Source: Flavobacteriales bacterium (lineage in GTDB: Bacteria; Bacteroidota; Bacteroidia; Flavobacteriales_D; Sanyastnellaceae). Taken from it: a stretch of 64,000 nucleotides of DNA. A model generated the notes under the pieces. The model was given only the letters and a program-made list of their open reading frames with translations. It was not told where the DNA came from and did not search any database. Positions within the stretch are counted from its first letter, which is position 1; the number at the start of each line of letters is the position of its first letter. Made by a program: the position numbers and the translations under genes. The stretch covers positions 1 through 64,000 of the forward strand of contig CANFLZ010000005.1 in the NCBI GenBank assembly GCA_947448135.1, read 5' to 3'. Shown piece after piece: positions 44,558 through 55,166 of the stretch.

Positions 44558-47173
44558 ATGGAGATTCCGAGTAAATACGAGCCACAATTGGCAGAGTCCA
44601 AGTGGTACGCCTATTGGTTAGAAAAAGGTTTTTTTAATAGTACGCCTGATAGCAGGCCAGCATACACCATTGTTATCCCCCCCCCTAATGTCACCGGAGT
44701 GTTGCACATGGGACATATGTTGAACAACACTATTCAAGATGTTTTGATTCGTCGTGCTCGGATGCGCGGCTTTAATGCATGTTGGGTTCCTGGAACCGAC
44801 CATGCCTCGATTGCAACCGAAGCCAAAGTGGTGCAAAAGTTAAGAGCGGAGGGAATTAAAAAATCGGATTTATCTCGTGAAGCATTTTTAGATCATGCGT
44901 GGGAATGGACCCATAAGCATGGAGGTATCATTCTAGAGCAACTCAAAAAATTGGGTGCAAGCTGTGATTGGAATCGAACGCGTTTCACCATGGATGAAAA
45001 ATATTACGAAGCTGTTATCGATACGTTTATTGACCTTTACAACAAAGGAAAAATTTATCGAGGCGAGCGTATGATCAATTGGGATCCAGCAGCCAAAACA
45101 GCGCTTTCAGATGAAGAGGTGATTTACAAGGAAGTGAATTCTCATTTGTATCACTTGAAGTATCAGGTAGCGGGATCGGATGAATTTATAGTCGTAGCAA
45201 CTACGCGTCCAGAGACAATCCTGGGCGACACTGCTGTTTGCGTTAATCCAAAAGATGAACGGTACAAACATCTGCAAGGAAAACAAGTCATTGTTCCGTT
45301 GGTGAATCGCGCCGTCAACATCATTGCTGATGATTACGTGGATATGGAATTTGGTACGGGCTGTTTGAAAGTAACACCGGCTCATGATATGAATGATTTT
45401 ATGTTGGGTCAAAAGTTCAACTTAGAAATCATCAATATGATGAATGACGATGGAACAATTTCAGAGGCTGGAGGAATGTTTGTTGGTCAAGATCGATTTG
45501 CAGTTAGAAAGCAAATTGCATTGGATTTAGAAGCCGCTGGTTTGTTGATCAAACAAGAGCAGTATGTCAACAAAGTCGGTTATTCAGAGCGTACAGATGT
45601 TGTTATTGAGCCAAGATTGTCTTTGCAGTGGTTTGTAGACATGAAAGATTTGAGCAAACCTGCTTTGGAAAATGTCATGAATGATAACATCAAGTTTTTT
45701 CCTCCTAAGTTTAAAAATGCATACAGACATTGGATGGAAAACATCAAAGATTGGTGTATTTCGAGACAACTCTGGTGGGGACATCAAATCCCCGCTTATT
45801 ACACCCAAGATGGACGTTGGGTAGTTGCAAAATCCTTGGAAGAGGCCCAGGTAAAAGTCAAAGCGATGTACCCCGAGTATGATGGAACTTTGACACAAGA
45901 TCCAGACGTGTTGGATACTTGGTTTAGCTCTTGGTTGTGGCCAATAGCAGTGTTCGACGGATTTTATAGTGAGGATGAGGTATCTTATTATTACCCAACC
46001 TCTGATTTGGTAACAGCACCGGAAATCATGTTTTTTTGGGTGGCCAGAATGATCATTGCCGGTTACGAATACCGTGATGAATTGCCATTTAAAAATGTTT
46101 ACTACACAGGAATTGTGCGCGATAAGCAAGGCAGGAAGATGAGTAAGTCTTTGGGCAATTCACCAGATCCGTTGGTATTGATTGATCAATTTGGTGCGGA
46201 TGGTGTACGTGTTGGAATGTTGTTGTCTTCCCCTGCAGGAAATGACTTACTTTTTGATGAGTCCCTTTGTGAACAAGGAAGAAATTTTGCGAATAAAATT
46301 TGGAATGCCTTTCGTTTGGTCAAAGGGTGGGAAGAGAATGTTTCGGAAATGAACCAACGCCCCGCTGCAAAAGTGGCTGTTAATTGGATGAATGCCCAGC
46401 TCAATGCGACCATTGAAAAATTGAATGATGACTACGAAAAATTCAGAATCAATGAGGCTTTGATGACCACCTACAAGTTGATTTGGGATGATTTCTGTGC
46501 TTGGTATTTAGAGATGGTAAAACCTCCATATGGCGAGAAAATGGATGCTATGACATATGCCGCCACTTTGGACATTTTTGAAAAACTACTCACTGTTTTG
46601 CATCCTTTCATGCCATTCCTTTCAGAAGAAATTTGGCATTTGTTGCGAGAAAGAGAAGAAGGAGCAAGCTTGTGTTTGGCACAGTGGCCAGAGAAACAAG
46701 TTGTCGAGGAAAAGTGGACCAATGGTTTCGAAGAGTTTTCTCAGGTGGTGATCGGCATTAGAAATGTTCGCAAGGAAAATCAAATTGCCAATAAAGAGAA
46801 ATTGACATTGAAAATGTTACGTTCACAAGGCGAGGCCGGCGCATTTCATCCAGCTGTCGAACATTTGGGAAATATCGAAGTTACCGAATGGGTGGATGAA
46901 AAGCCTGAGCAGTGTTATTCATTCATCGTTTCTGGTAGAGAATATTTTGTGCCATTTACAGCACAATTTGACGCTGAAGCAGAGATTAAAAAACTTGCAG
47001 AGGAGTTGGCGTATACACAAGGGTTTCTGGCCAGCGTTGAGAAAAAATTGAGCAATGAGAACTTTGTTTCTAAAGCGCCAGTGGCTGTTTTAGATGGCGA
47101 GCGAAAAAAGCAAAGTGATGCGATGAATAAGATTGAAATGTTAAAACAACAAATTGCGGCGCTAAGCAAGTAA
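44558..47173 (+). CDS. valS: Valine--tRNA ligase
   Basis: Charges tRNA-Val and edits misactivated threonine. 871 residues, class I synthetase: HMGH motif in [15 protein letters not shown] near residue 50, the CP1 editing domain with [20 protein letters not shown] in [14 protein letters not shown], an anticodon-binding helical domain and a C-terminal coiled-coil arm of about 60 residues. The start [20 protein letters not shown] is typical. It stands alone, transcribed from its own promoter. Confidence 0.98.
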   Translation: MEIPSKYEPQLAESKWYAYWLEKGFFNSTPDSRPAYTIVIPPPNVTGVLHMGHMLNNTIQDVLIRRARMRGFNACWVPGTDHASIATEAKVVQKLRAEGIKKSDLSREAFLDHAWEWTHKHGGIILEQLKKLGASCDWNRTRFTMDEKYYEAVIDTFIDLYNKGKIYRGERMINWDPAAKTALSDEEVIYKEVNSHLYHLKYQVAGSDEFIVVATTRPETILGDTAVCVNPKDERYKHLQGKQVIVPLVNRAVNIIADDYVDMEFGTGCLKVTPAHDMNDFMLGQKFNLEIINMMNDDGTISEAGGMFVGQDRFAVRKQIALDLEAAGLLIKQEQYVNKVGYSERTDVVIEPRLSLQWFVDMKDLSKPALENVMNDNIKFFPPKFKNAYRHWMENIKDWCISRQLWWGHQIPAYYTQDGRWVVAKSLEEAQVKVKAMYPEYDGTLTQDPDVLDTWFSSWLWPIAVFDGFYSEDEVSYYYPTSDLVTAPEIMFFWVARMIIAGYEYRDELPFKNVYYTGIVRDKQGRKMSKSLGNSPDPLVLIDQFGADGVRVGMLLSSPAGNDLLFDESLCEQGRNFANKIWNAFRLVKGWEENVSEMNQRPAAKVAVNWMNAQLNATIEKLNDDYEKFRINEALMTTYKLIWDDFCAWYLEMVKPPYGEKMDAMTYAATLDIFEKLLTVLHPFMPFLSEEIWHLLREREEGASLCLAQWPEKQVVEEKWTNGFEEFSQVVIGIRNVRKENQIANKEKLTLKMLRSQGEAGAFHPAVEHLGNIEVTEWVDEKPEQCYSFIVSGREYFVPFTAQFDAEAEIKKLAEELAYTQGFLASVEKKLSNENFVSKAPVAVLDGERKKQSDAMNKIEMLKQQIAALSK

Positions 47174-47217
47174 ATTCAGTAGAATTACCGAATCTAAATT
47201 GAATCAAACAAATTTCT

Positions 47218-47247
47218 TTTGACAAGCGGACGAACCGCTTATATTTG
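47218..47247 (+). promoter_or_regulatory. Predicted promoter of the M43 protease, with an inverted repeat in the spacer
   Basis: TTTG at 47218-47221, 18 bases, TATATTTG at 47240-47247: a full match to the Bacteroidota consensus. Between the boxes aagcgg (47224-47229) and ccgctt (47235-47240) form a perfect 6-bp inverted repeat overlapping the first base of the -7 box, a possible operator. Confidence 0.75.
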
Positions 47248-47266
47248 CGAATACGAGGAAAAAATT

Positions 47267-50002
47267 ATGAAAAAGATATATTCTTTAGTCGCTGCGATTG
47301 TGTTAGGCTCTGCGCTAACAGCTACTGCGCAGCATGTGCATGACTTTAATTGCGGACATGCTAAGGCCCACGCAAAAATTTTGCAAGAGCATCCTGAAAT
47401 TCAGCAAATGCAAGATTTGCAAGATGCTTACATCGCTGATTACTTGCGAAACAATCCTGGAGTGAATCGTGATGATTCATCAATGATTTACACCATTCCA
47501 GTGGTTTTTCACATTATTCACAATTATGGAATTGAGAATATTCCTAATGCAAACATCTACAATGAAATCTTCATTTTGAATCGCGATTACGCCAAGCAAA
47601 ATGCCGATACTGCGGATGTAATTCCAGCTTTTAGAAGTTCAATCGCTAAGTGTGGATTCCAATTCAAATTGGCTACGATTGACCCATTGGGAAATTGTAC
47701 AAATGGAATTGACCGTATTGCTTCTCCTTTGACCACCATCGGTTCAGATATTTCTAAGTTAAATCCATGGCCACGTCACAAGTACATGAATGTATGGGTG
47801 GTGAATAGCATGGAAAATGGCGTTGCGGGATATGCCTATTATCCGTCAGCTACAGCAGATGCGGGATCTAGTTGGAAAGATGGAATTATCATTTTATACA
47901 ACTATATCGGAGCGCTTAACCCAGGCAATGAGAATCAAAGCCGTGCATTGACCCATGAAATTGGACACTGGTTGGACTTGTCTCACACTTGGGGAAATAC
48001 CAACGATCCAGAAGTAGCTTGTGGAGATGACAACGTAATGGATACGCCTCCAACAGCGGGTCACTTGGACTGCTTGAATAAATACGATTTCAATTGTGAT
48101 TCTAAAGATTTGCCATTGGCAACGAATCCATTGCAGACTGTTTATCAATTCAATTCGGTAGATGTAAATACAGGAACAGTTGATTCTGTTGGCACTCCTT
48201 ACACGGATGATGCTGGTGTGATTTTCAGTGATTTCTCTGCAGTAGGCGTTTCTGCAAACAGTGCAGTAGCCGATCAGTTCGCATTCTCTGAATGGGGAAC
48301 AGGTGCAGCTGATGGCGCTTCTACTTATGGATCATTAACTGGTTCATTTAATGCATCTAAGTATTATGAGTTCACCTTGAGCAATGATGTTACACAAGCT
48401 TTGACACTTACAGGTTTGACTTTTGAAATTCAGCGAAGTGCAGATGGACCAAGAACTTTCGCGGTTCGTTCAAGTTCAGACAATTTCGCTACGAACTTAT
48501 CAGCGGTGGTTACTCCAGCAAATGGTAACTTGAATGTGCAAGCAGGAAATGTGTTTTTCATCTCTTCAGATGTGAATACAGGATTGACAGGATCTAAAAT
48601 TAATTTGTCTGGAGTCAACTATACCAATATCAGTGGTGGGAACATCACATTCAGAATTTATGCATGGAATGCGGAGGATGCTGCAGGAAGCTTTGGAGTG
48701 GACAATGTAAATGCAGCGGGTAAATATGGAACTATCGAGAATGTGCAGAATTATATGGAGTATTCTTACTGTTCGAACATGTTCACATGGGGACAAAAAG
48801 ATCGCATGATTGGTGCATTGAATACCCCAATTTCATCTCGTAACAATTTGTGGACTCCTGAGAATTTGGCTGCAACGGGTACAGATGGTATTCATGATTT
48901 GTTGTGTGCACCACAAGCGGATTTCTACCCTGCAAAGAAAATGGTTTGCCAAGGTAATTCAGTTCAATTCTTTGATTACTCTTCTGACGCTGAGGCTGAT
49001 TCATGGGAATGGAGTTTCCAAGATGCATCTCCTTCAACAAGCACATCTGAAAATCCAACGGTAACCTTCAATTCAGGTGGTTGGAAGACGGTTACTTTAA
49101 CCGTTACTAATGCACAAGGAAGCACAACCATCACTGATGCTTATGCTATCTATGTTACTCAATCTTGGCCTGAGATTCCAAGCATCTTGTCTGAGAATTG
49201 TAACAACAACCCATTCCAATACGGTTATTTCTTCTCGAACAACATGTCAGAAAACGAATCGAATTTTGACTATGCTCCAAATGCTGGAATTGGTTCTGCT
49301 AACGGATCGATCGTTTTGGACAACGCTTCTATTCAAGTTCCTCCGAGTGGAATGGTAGGATTTGATGTTGATGAGTTGATTACCCCTTCTATGGATTTGA
49401 ATTTGTTGAGCAATGGCCAATTGAGCTTTGATTATGCTTATTCAACTGGTGCTTTGACTGAGACTGATATTACAGAGAGTTTAGAGGTTTGGTCGAGCCG
49501 TGATTGCGGAGAAACTTGGCAGTTGCGCACCACCATCAGCGGTATTGATATGGTAACAGCTGGTGCATTTGCCGCTCCATTTGTTCCAAACACAGCTTCT
49601 CATTGGGTACATAAGAATGTTACTATCCCTTCAACATACGAAACGGATAATGTTCGTTTTAAATTCATTTTTAAATCTTCAGCATTTTCAAATAATTTTT
49701 ATTTGGACAACATCAATGTTAACGGAACAGTAAGTGTGAATGAATATGCGAAGCAACATGCTATTGTTGTTTATCCGAATCCAGCTGGAGAAGTATTGAA
49801 CGTGCAATTACCTTCTAATGGTTTGGTGTACAATACCGCTCAAGTATTAGATTTATCTGGACGTGCGGTGATGACACAAAGTATCAATGGAATGAAGAAC
49901 CTTCAATTGAATACAGCTACACTTCCAGCAGGAATGTATGTTATTCAAGTTCGCGGTGAAGGCGGAGTATTGAATCAAGAGTTTTTGAAAGGAGTGGAAT
50001 AA
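47267..50002 (+). CDS. Secreted M43-family zinc metalloprotease with PKD and T9SS sorting domains
   Basis: 911 residues. Signal peptide MKKIYSLVAAIVLGSALTATAQ, a short pro-region, then a pappalysin-like M43 catalytic domain. The zinc motif is HEIGHWLDLSH at 230-240 (Asp where many family members have Gly), and the Met-turn is NYMEYSYC with M497. About 190 residues of beta-rich sequence (about 291-480) are inserted between them. A PKD domain follows (about 545-630), then a beta-sandwich region (about 660-830) and a C-terminal sorting domain beginning VVYPNPAGE. Exported via Sec and T9SS, it should cleave proteins outside the cell. The ATG at 47267 gives the signal peptide; an upstream in-frame start does not. 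Confidence 0.92.
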   Translation: MKKIYSLVAAIVLGSALTATAQHVHDFNCGHAKAHAKILQEHPEIQQMQDLQDAYIADYLRNNPGVNRDDSSMIYTIPVVFHIIHNYGIENIPNANIYNEIFILNRDYAKQNADTADVIPAFRSSIAKCGFQFKLATIDPLGNCTNGIDRIASPLTTIGSDISKLNPWPRHKYMNVWVVNSMENGVAGYAYYPSATADAGSSWKDGIIILYNYIGALNPGNENQSRALTHEIGHWLDLSHTWGNTNDPEVACGDDNVMDTPPTAGHLDCLNKYDFNCDSKDLPLATNPLQTVYQFNSVDVNTGTVDSVGTPYTDDAGVIFSDFSAVGVSANSAVADQFAFSEWGTGAADGASTYGSLTGSFNASKYYEFTLSNDVTQALTLTGLTFEIQRSADGPRTFAVRSSSDNFATNLSAVVTPANGNLNVQAGNVFFISSDVNTGLTGSKINLSGVNYTNISGGNITFRIYAWNAEDAAGSFGVDNVNAAGKYGTIENVQNYMEYSYCSNMFTWGQKDRMIGALNTPISSRNNLWTPENLAATGTDGIHDLLCAPQADFYPAKKMVCQGNSVQFFDYSSDAEADSWEWSFQDASPSTSTSENPTVTFNSGGWKTVTLTVTNAQGSTTITDAYAIYVTQSWPEIPSILSENCNNNPFQYGYFFSNNMSENESNFDYAPNAGIGSANGSIVLDNASIQVPPSGMVGFDVDELITPSMDLNLLSNGQLSFDYAYSTGALTETDITESLEVWSSRDCGETWQLRTTISGIDMVTAGAFAAPFVPNTASHWVHKNVTIPSTYETDNVRFKFIFKSSAFSNNFYLDNINVNGTVSVNEYAKQHAIVVYPNPAGEVLNVQLPSNGLVYNTAQVLDLSGRAVMTQSINGMKNLQLNTATLPAGMYVIQVRGEGGVLNQEFLKGVE

Positions 50003-50020
50003 CGCCTTTCAGTCAAAAAT

Positions 50021-50049
50021 AAAAGGGTCGCAATTGCGACCCTTTTTTT
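50021..50049. terminator. Bidirectional terminator between the M43 gene and hemL
   Basis: aaaagggtcgca and tgcgacccttttt form a near-perfect dyad, with an A-run before and a T-run after, serving both converging units. Confidence 0.9.
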
Positions 50050-50071
50050 ATGGAATGTGATTTATCAAAGT

Positions 50072-51376
50072 CTATACATTCTTTGCAAAAACAATGTCCA
50101 AAGCCACTTTGAATGCAGCTATTGTACGATCCAAATCTTCTTTAGAGTGTGCATCTGAAATAAAACCTACTTCATATCCGCTAGGACCCAAATAGATTCC
50201 TTCTTCTATTAATGCGGCATGCAAAGGAGCGAAATGCTTGACCTCTTCTGCGTTGATCTCACGCATAGAACGCACGCTTTCAGCAAAACCAAAAGACAAC
50301 CAAAAGATCGATCCCACAGAAAAAATATGAAAGCCGTAAGATTTGGATAGGGCATAGTCATTAATGGCCTGAACCATGTAATCTGTTTTGGCTTTTAGAT
50401 TTTCGTAAAAACCAGGTTTTAGACATTCCTTCAATTGAGCGATACCAGCGGCCATGGCTACTGGATTACCTGAAAGCGTTCCAGCTTGATAAACAGGGCC
50501 TTCAGGAGAAACTTTTGACATGATTTCCGCACGCGCTGCATAAGCCCCTACAGGCATTCCACCGCCTATAATTTTACCAAATGCCATAACATCAGGTTGA
50601 ATGCCGTAATAGCCAGCAGCTCCTTCAAATCCGACACGGAATCCTGAAATCACTTCATCAAAAAGCAAAACGATACCCTCTTCTGTGCAAATGGTTCTTA
50701 GATCTTTCAAAAATTGAACATCTTGAATCAATAGCCCATTATTGGCAGGGATAGGTTCAATTGCGATAACAGCGATTTGATTTTTATAAGTTTGAACAGC
50801 TTGTTTGACAGCTTCAATATCATTCAAAGGAAGAACAATCGTTTCTTTTGCATAAGCTTCTGGTATACCTGCTGAATCGGAAGTCCCCAATGTGGCCAAT
50901 CCGCTTCCCGCTTTAACCAAGAGGCTATCGACATGACCGTGATAGCATCCTTCAAACTTGATGATTTTATCCCGTCCTGTGTATCCCCGAGCCAAACGAA
51001 TCGCACTCATCGCGGCTTCTGTTCCAGAACTCACAAATCTGATTTTCTCAATAAATCTGTGGTTTTCTAAAATCAAAGTAGCCAATTCATTTTCTAGAAG
51101 AGTAGGTGCGCCAAAGCTGCTCCCATTGGCTACTGCTTCTGTAACAGCTGCGACAACACGGGAAGGGGCGTGACCTAAAATAAGTGGTCCCCATGAACAG
51201 CAGTAATCGATGTACTCATTTCCATCAATATCCCAAACATGAGACCCCGCGCCTTTTTGAAAAAATATAGGGCTACCACCAACAGATTTGAACGCTCGTA
51301 CGGGAGAATTTACTCCACCGGGAAACAGGCTTTTGGCAATACCAAAGGCCGCTTCAGATTTTACTCTTGATCTCAT
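50072..51376 (-). CDS. hemL: Glutamate-1-semialdehyde 2,1-aminomutase
   Basis: PLP enzyme that makes 5-aminolevulinate, the heme precursor, in the C5 pathway. 434 residues, with FPGGVNSPVRAFKSVGG at the start, GTEAAMSAIRLAR, the PLP-binding DEVISGFRVG and the Schiff-base Lys in VMAFGKIIGGGMPVGAYA. Last gene of the rimP operon; its ATG overlaps the purS stop (ATGA). Heme supply fits the heme-rich respiratory chain encoded at 10484-22086. Confidence 0.97.
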   Translation of the reverse strand: MRSRVKSEAAFGIAKSLFPGGVNSPVRAFKSVGGSPIFFQKGAGSHVWDIDGNEYIDYCCSWGPLILGHAPSRVVAAVTEAVANGSSFGAPTLLENELATLILENHRFIEKIRFVSSGTEAAMSAIRLARGYTGRDKIIKFEGCYHGHVDSLLVKAGSGLATLGTSDSAGIPEAYAKETIVLPLNDIEAVKQAVQTYKNQIAVIAIEPIPANNGLLIQDVQFLKDLRTICTEEGIVLLFDEVISGFRVGFEGAAGYYGIQPDVMAFGKIIGGGMPVGAYAARAEIMSKVSPEGPVYQAGTLSGNPVAMAAGIAQLKECLKPGFYENLKAKTDYMVQAINDYALSKSYGFHIFSVGSIFWLSFGFAESVRSMREINAEEVKHFAPLHAALIEEGIYLGPSGYEVGFISDAHSKEDLDRTIAAFKVALDIVFAKNV

Positions 51377-51627
51377 GCTACTTGCTCAACGCTGAAACGA
51401 TATTGCTCCATAATGGCATTACAAAGCAATTTTTGACACGCTTGATCGACCATTTCTTTGGCTGCTAACTCACTTTCGGCATCCAACCACACAGTCATGT
51501 GTTTGCCGATTCTTACATTCGAAATTGCAGACAATCCTAAGTTACTCATCGAAGAAGTAACTGCTTTTCCTTGAGGATCCAATAATGCGTCTAAAGGCAT
51601 TACATCAATTTCTGCTTTGAATTTCAT
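51373..51627 (-). CDS. purS: Phosphoribosylformylglycinamidine synthase subunit PurS
   Basis: 84 residues. Small bridging subunit of the PurSLQ complex, which makes FGAM in purine synthesis. The family pattern is visible: LLDPQGKAVTSSMSNLGL, then SNVRIGKHMTVWLDAE and a C-terminal EMVDQACQKLLCNAIMEQYRF. It overlaps both neighbours by four bases (pssA upstream, hemL downstream). purL and purQ are not in the window. The call rests on sequence pattern, since the location in a translation-factor operon is unexpected. Confidence 0.85.
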   Translation of the reverse strand: MKFKAEIDVMPLDALLDPQGKAVTSSMSNLGLSAISNVRIGKHMTVWLDAESELAAKEMVDQACQKLLCNAIMEQYRFSVEQVA

Positions 51628-52307
51628 GACGATATTTTTTTATAGTAAGACAATGACAAAATCAAGTAAAGGCCCATAACCCCCAGGATGCCAAGGAAAA
51701 AAGAGTCCATGACAAAATAGGTAGCGCCTAAAATAATAAATGACGAAATCAGTAAAATCCAAATAATTTCTTGTCCTTTCCAACCCAGACCTTTGAATTT
51801 AAGGCTGAGCAATGGAGTGGTGGAGATCATAAGGAGGGTTGTGACGATTGATGCACCAATTATAAGTAGTGGATTGAATGCACTGAATGAATCCATTTGG
51901 TACCCGAAAATCCCCATCCAAATCATCGCATTAGAAGGAACAGGTAATCCTTTGAAGTGACCACTTGTGTTGATTGGATCTAAATTAAACCGCGCCAACC
52001 GATACGCCGCTCCAGCGGCAATCATGAAAGGAATATATTGAATCCAACTGTTATGCGGTAGCATGGCGTGGGCCCAAAGACTGGGAACAACGCCAAACGA
52101 AACAACATCGGCTAAGGAATCCAATTGACCTCCCAATGGAGATGAGACTTTCAGTAATCGCGCTGCAAATCCATCAAAAAAATCTAGAATAGCCGCGGCA
52201 ATAACGCAATAAATACTGGCGATAGGATTGTTATTCACCAAGAGAATAGCGCAGCAACCCAAAACGAGGTTGCCCAATGTTATTCCGTTGGGTATCCAAG
52301 CAATCAT
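51624..52307 (-). CDS. pssA: CDP-diacylglycerol--serine O-phosphatidyltransferase
   Basis: Makes phosphatidylserine, the substrate of psd at 30206-30862. 227 residues, about seven hydrophobic helices. The CDP-alcohol phosphatidyltransferase signature is complete: DGFAARLLKVSSPLGGQLD followed by SLAD (DGxxAR-x8-GxxxDxxxD). It overlaps infB by one base (TAATG) and purS by four. Type II pssA, as in Bacillus and Bacteroidota, not the E. coli phospholipase-D-like form. Confidence 0.95.
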   Translation of the reverse strand: MIAWIPNGITLGNLVLGCCAILLVNNNPIASIYCVIAAAILDFFDGFAARLLKVSSPLGGQLDSLADVVSFGVVPSLWAHAMLPHNSWIQYIPFMIAAGAAYRLARFNLDPINTSGHFKGLPVPSNAMIWMGIFGYQMDSFSAFNPLLIIGASIVTTLLMISTTPLLSLKFKGLGWKGQEIIWILLISSFIILGATYFVMDSFFLGILGVMGLYLILSLSYYKKISS

Positions 52308-55105
52308 TAAAGTGTCTGTTTAACTTCTACTTCTTCAAATGCTTCAACAATATCTCCGGTGCGGATGTCATTGAATTTATCAATATTTAAACCACACTCA
52401 TAACCTTTCGTTACATCCTTCACATCATCTTTGAAACGCTTCAATGAACCTAGATTTCCAGTATACATGACGATGCCATCGCGAATGATTCGAACCTTGT
52501 TGTTTCGGTTGATTTTTCCATCTTGAACGAAACATCCAGCGATAGTTCCCACTTTGGAAATTTTGAATGTGTCGCGGATCTCTGCTGTACCCACCACCTT
52601 CTCTTCAATTTTAGTGGACAACATTCCTTCCATGGCTTCTTTGATTTCTTCGATAGCCTTGTAGATGATGCTGTATTGGCGAATTTGAATTTCTTCTGCT
52701 TCCGCCAATCTTCTTGCACTGGTACTTGGACGAACCTGGAATCCAACAATGATAGCATCTGAAGCCGAAGCCAACAATACATCACTTTCAGAAATTTGTC
52801 CAACTCCCTTGTGTACAATGCTCACTTGAACTTTGTCTGTAGACAATTTTTGCAAGCTATCTACCAAAGCTTCTACAGATCCATCCACGTCACCTTTAAC
52901 AATCAAATTCAATTCTTTAAAGTCTCCTAGAGCGATACGACGACCAATTTCTTCGATGGTCAAGTGCTTTTTCGTTCTTACACTTTGTTCACGTTGTAAT
53001 TGTTGACGTTTTGTAGCGATTTCGCGTGCTTCTCGTTCATCTTCGAATACGTAGAATTTATCTCCAGCATTGGGTGCTCCCTCAAATCCTAAGATCGATA
53101 CAGGAGTTGCAGGACCCGCTTCTTCTATTTTTTGTCCGCGTTCGTTGAACATCGCACGAACACGACCGCTCCATTGACCGGCAAGAATAGGATCTCCAAT
53201 TCTCATGGTTCCTGAAGATACCAAACATGTGGTAACATATCCACGTCCTTTATCCAAGGAAGCTTCGATAATTGTACCGTTGGCACGCTTGTTTGGATTG
53301 GCTTTTAAGTCTAACATCTCTGCTTCTAAAACAACTTTTTCTAAAAGCTTATCGATGTTCAATCCTTGTTTGGCAGCGATTTCTTGGGATTGGAATTTAC
53401 CACCCCATTCTTCTACCAAAATATTCATAGCAGACAACTGCTCGCGGATACGATCCGGATTGGCGTCTGGTTTATCCATTTTATTGTAAGCAAAAATCAT
53501 GGGCACTCCTGCTGCTTGAGCATGCGAAATGGCTTCTTTCGTTTGCGGCATAACGTTGTCGTCAGCAGCAATCACGATAATCGCCAAATCTGTTACTTGA
53601 GCACCACGAGCACGCATGGCTGTAAAGGCCTCGTGACCCGGAGTATCAATGAAAGTAATTTGCTTTCCTGTAGGAAGTTTTACACTGTACGCACCCATGT
53701 GCTGAGTGATTCCTCCCGCTTCACCAGCCAATACGTTGGCTTTGCGAATAAAGTCAAGCAATGAAGTTTTACCATGGTCAACGTGACCCATTACGGTTAC
53801 AACCGGTGGGCGTGTCACCATTGAATCTTCATTATCTGCTTCTTCAAAAGTTGTCTCGGATACTTCTGCGCTAACGAATTGAATTTCGAAACCAAATTCC
53901 TCTGCAATAATCTGGATGGTTTCAGCATCCAAGCGTTGGTTGATAGAAGCAAAAATTCCCAACTGCATACATGCAGCGATAATCTCTGTTGGTTGACGAT
54001 TCATCATTGTTGCCAACTCAGAAACCGTAACGAATTCCGTTAACTTTAAAATTGCATTTTCTTCAGCTTCGCGAATACGTTTTTCTTCAAACTTTCTGGC
54101 TTGTTGATCACGCTTATCACGTCTGTTCTTAGAAGCCTTTGACTTTCCTTGTCCACCAAGGCGCGCCAAAGTTTCTTTGATTTTATTCTGAATATCTTGC
54201 TCGCTCAATTCAGCTTTTGGCGCTGCGGGATTAGGTTGTCCGGGTCTATTTGGACCACCACGATGCTGATTTCGTTTGTCAATTTCTTGTTGACGATTGA
54301 TGTCAACTTTCGCAACACGTTTGCGTTTGCGTTTTTCTTTGTTGTCATCGGCCTTCTGCTCAGGTTTCTTCTTTTCTTGCTCTACTGGTAGAACAATTTT
54401 ACCCATCACTTTTGGACCAGCCAATCGCTCAACATTGACACGAATCAATTCTTTTTCTTCTGGAACCACTACTACAGGAGCAGCAGCTTCCACCGGAGCT
54501 ACCGGAACCTCTTCTGCAACCGGAGTAGCGGCGGCTGGTGCCGGCGCTGCGGGTTCAGCAGGTTTTGCTTCCGCTTTTTTGGCTTTTGGAGCGGGTTCTG
54601 GGGCTACTTCTTTTTTCTTTTTGCCTCGACCACTTTGAATGGTAGAAAGATCGATTTTACCAACGATTTTCACTTCGTTTGGCGCATCAGATTTCTCCTC
54701 AACCGCGGGAATTTCTGCAGATGCTTCTGACTCGGTGTTGTTTTCAATTACAACATCATCCAAAACACTTTTGGAAGTTTCAGGTCTTTTGCGCTTGAAT
54801 TGTGACAAATCGATTTCCTGAGTCTCTTCCTCTGTACCGTCTGCTTTTTTCTTTGAATCCTGAATGGTTACAGTTTCTCTCGATTCTTTGTACTTGGTAG
54901 CAACGGCCTTGGTTTTTTCCTTGGCTTGTTGGTCACCAGCAAACTCAGCAAGAAGGATATCGTACACTTCGCCTTCGATTTTAGCCATAGGGTTGTTTTC
55001 AATAGTAACCCCTTTTTTGGATAAAAATTCGACGATGGTATCCTTACTCACATTCAATTGAGTAGCGGCTTTTCCTAGACGTTGCGGTCCCTTTGTTTCT
55101 GACAT
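52307..55105 (-). CDS. infB: Translation initiation factor IF-2
   Basis: GTPase that places initiator tRNA on the ribosome. 932 residues. N-terminal IF2_N-like segment ([24 protein letters not shown]), then a long Ala/Pro/Glu/Lys-rich linker (about 60-330), then the G domain with [16 protein letters not shown] and NKMDK, and domains II to IV to the C-terminus. Translation is probably coupled to pssA (one-base overlap). It lies 61 bases downstream of nusA in the conserved rimP-nusA-infB order. Confidence 0.98.
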   Translation of the reverse strand: MSETKGPQRLGKAATQLNVSKDTIVEFLSKKGVTIENNPMAKIEGEVYDILLAEFAGDQQAKEKTKAVATKYKESRETVTIQDSKKKADGTEEETQEIDLSQFKRKRPETSKSVLDDVVIENNTESEASAEIPAVEEKSDAPNEVKIVGKIDLSTIQSGRGKKKKEVAPEPAPKAKKAEAKPAEPAAPAPAAATPVAEEVPVAPVEAAAPVVVVPEEKELIRVNVERLAGPKVMGKIVLPVEQEKKKPEQKADDNKEKRKRKRVAKVDINRQQEIDKRNQHRGGPNRPGQPNPAAPKAELSEQDIQNKIKETLARLGGQGKSKASKNRRDKRDQQARKFEEKRIREAEENAILKLTEFVTVSELATMMNRQPTEIIAACMQLGIFASINQRLDAETIQIIAEEFGFEIQFVSAEVSETTFEEADNEDSMVTRPPVVTVMGHVDHGKTSLLDFIRKANVLAGEAGGITQHMGAYSVKLPTGKQITFIDTPGHEAFTAMRARGAQVTDLAIIVIAADDNVMPQTKEAISHAQAAGVPMIFAYNKMDKPDANPDRIREQLSAMNILVEEWGGKFQSQEIAAKQGLNIDKLLEKVVLEAEMLDLKANPNKRANGTIIEASLDKGRGYVTTCLVSSGTMRIGDPILAGQWSGRVRAMFNERGQKIEEAGPATPVSILGFEGAPNAGDKFYVFEDEREAREIATKRQQLQREQSVRTKKHLTIEEIGRRIALGDFKELNLIVKGDVDGSVEALVDSLQKLSTDKVQVSIVHKGVGQISESDVLLASASDAIIVGFQVRPSTSARRLAEAEEIQIRQYSIIYKAIEEIKEAMEGMLSTKIEEKVVGTAEIRDTFKISKVGTIAGCFVQDGKINRNNKVRIIRDGIVMYTGNLGSLKRFKDDVKDVTKGYECGLNIDKFNDIRTGDIVEAFEEVEVKQTL

Positions 55106-55166
55106 TTGATTTTTTTACTTTTTAAAAACTTTTCTTTCCCCTCATCCCTATTGTAGCGACAGAGTT

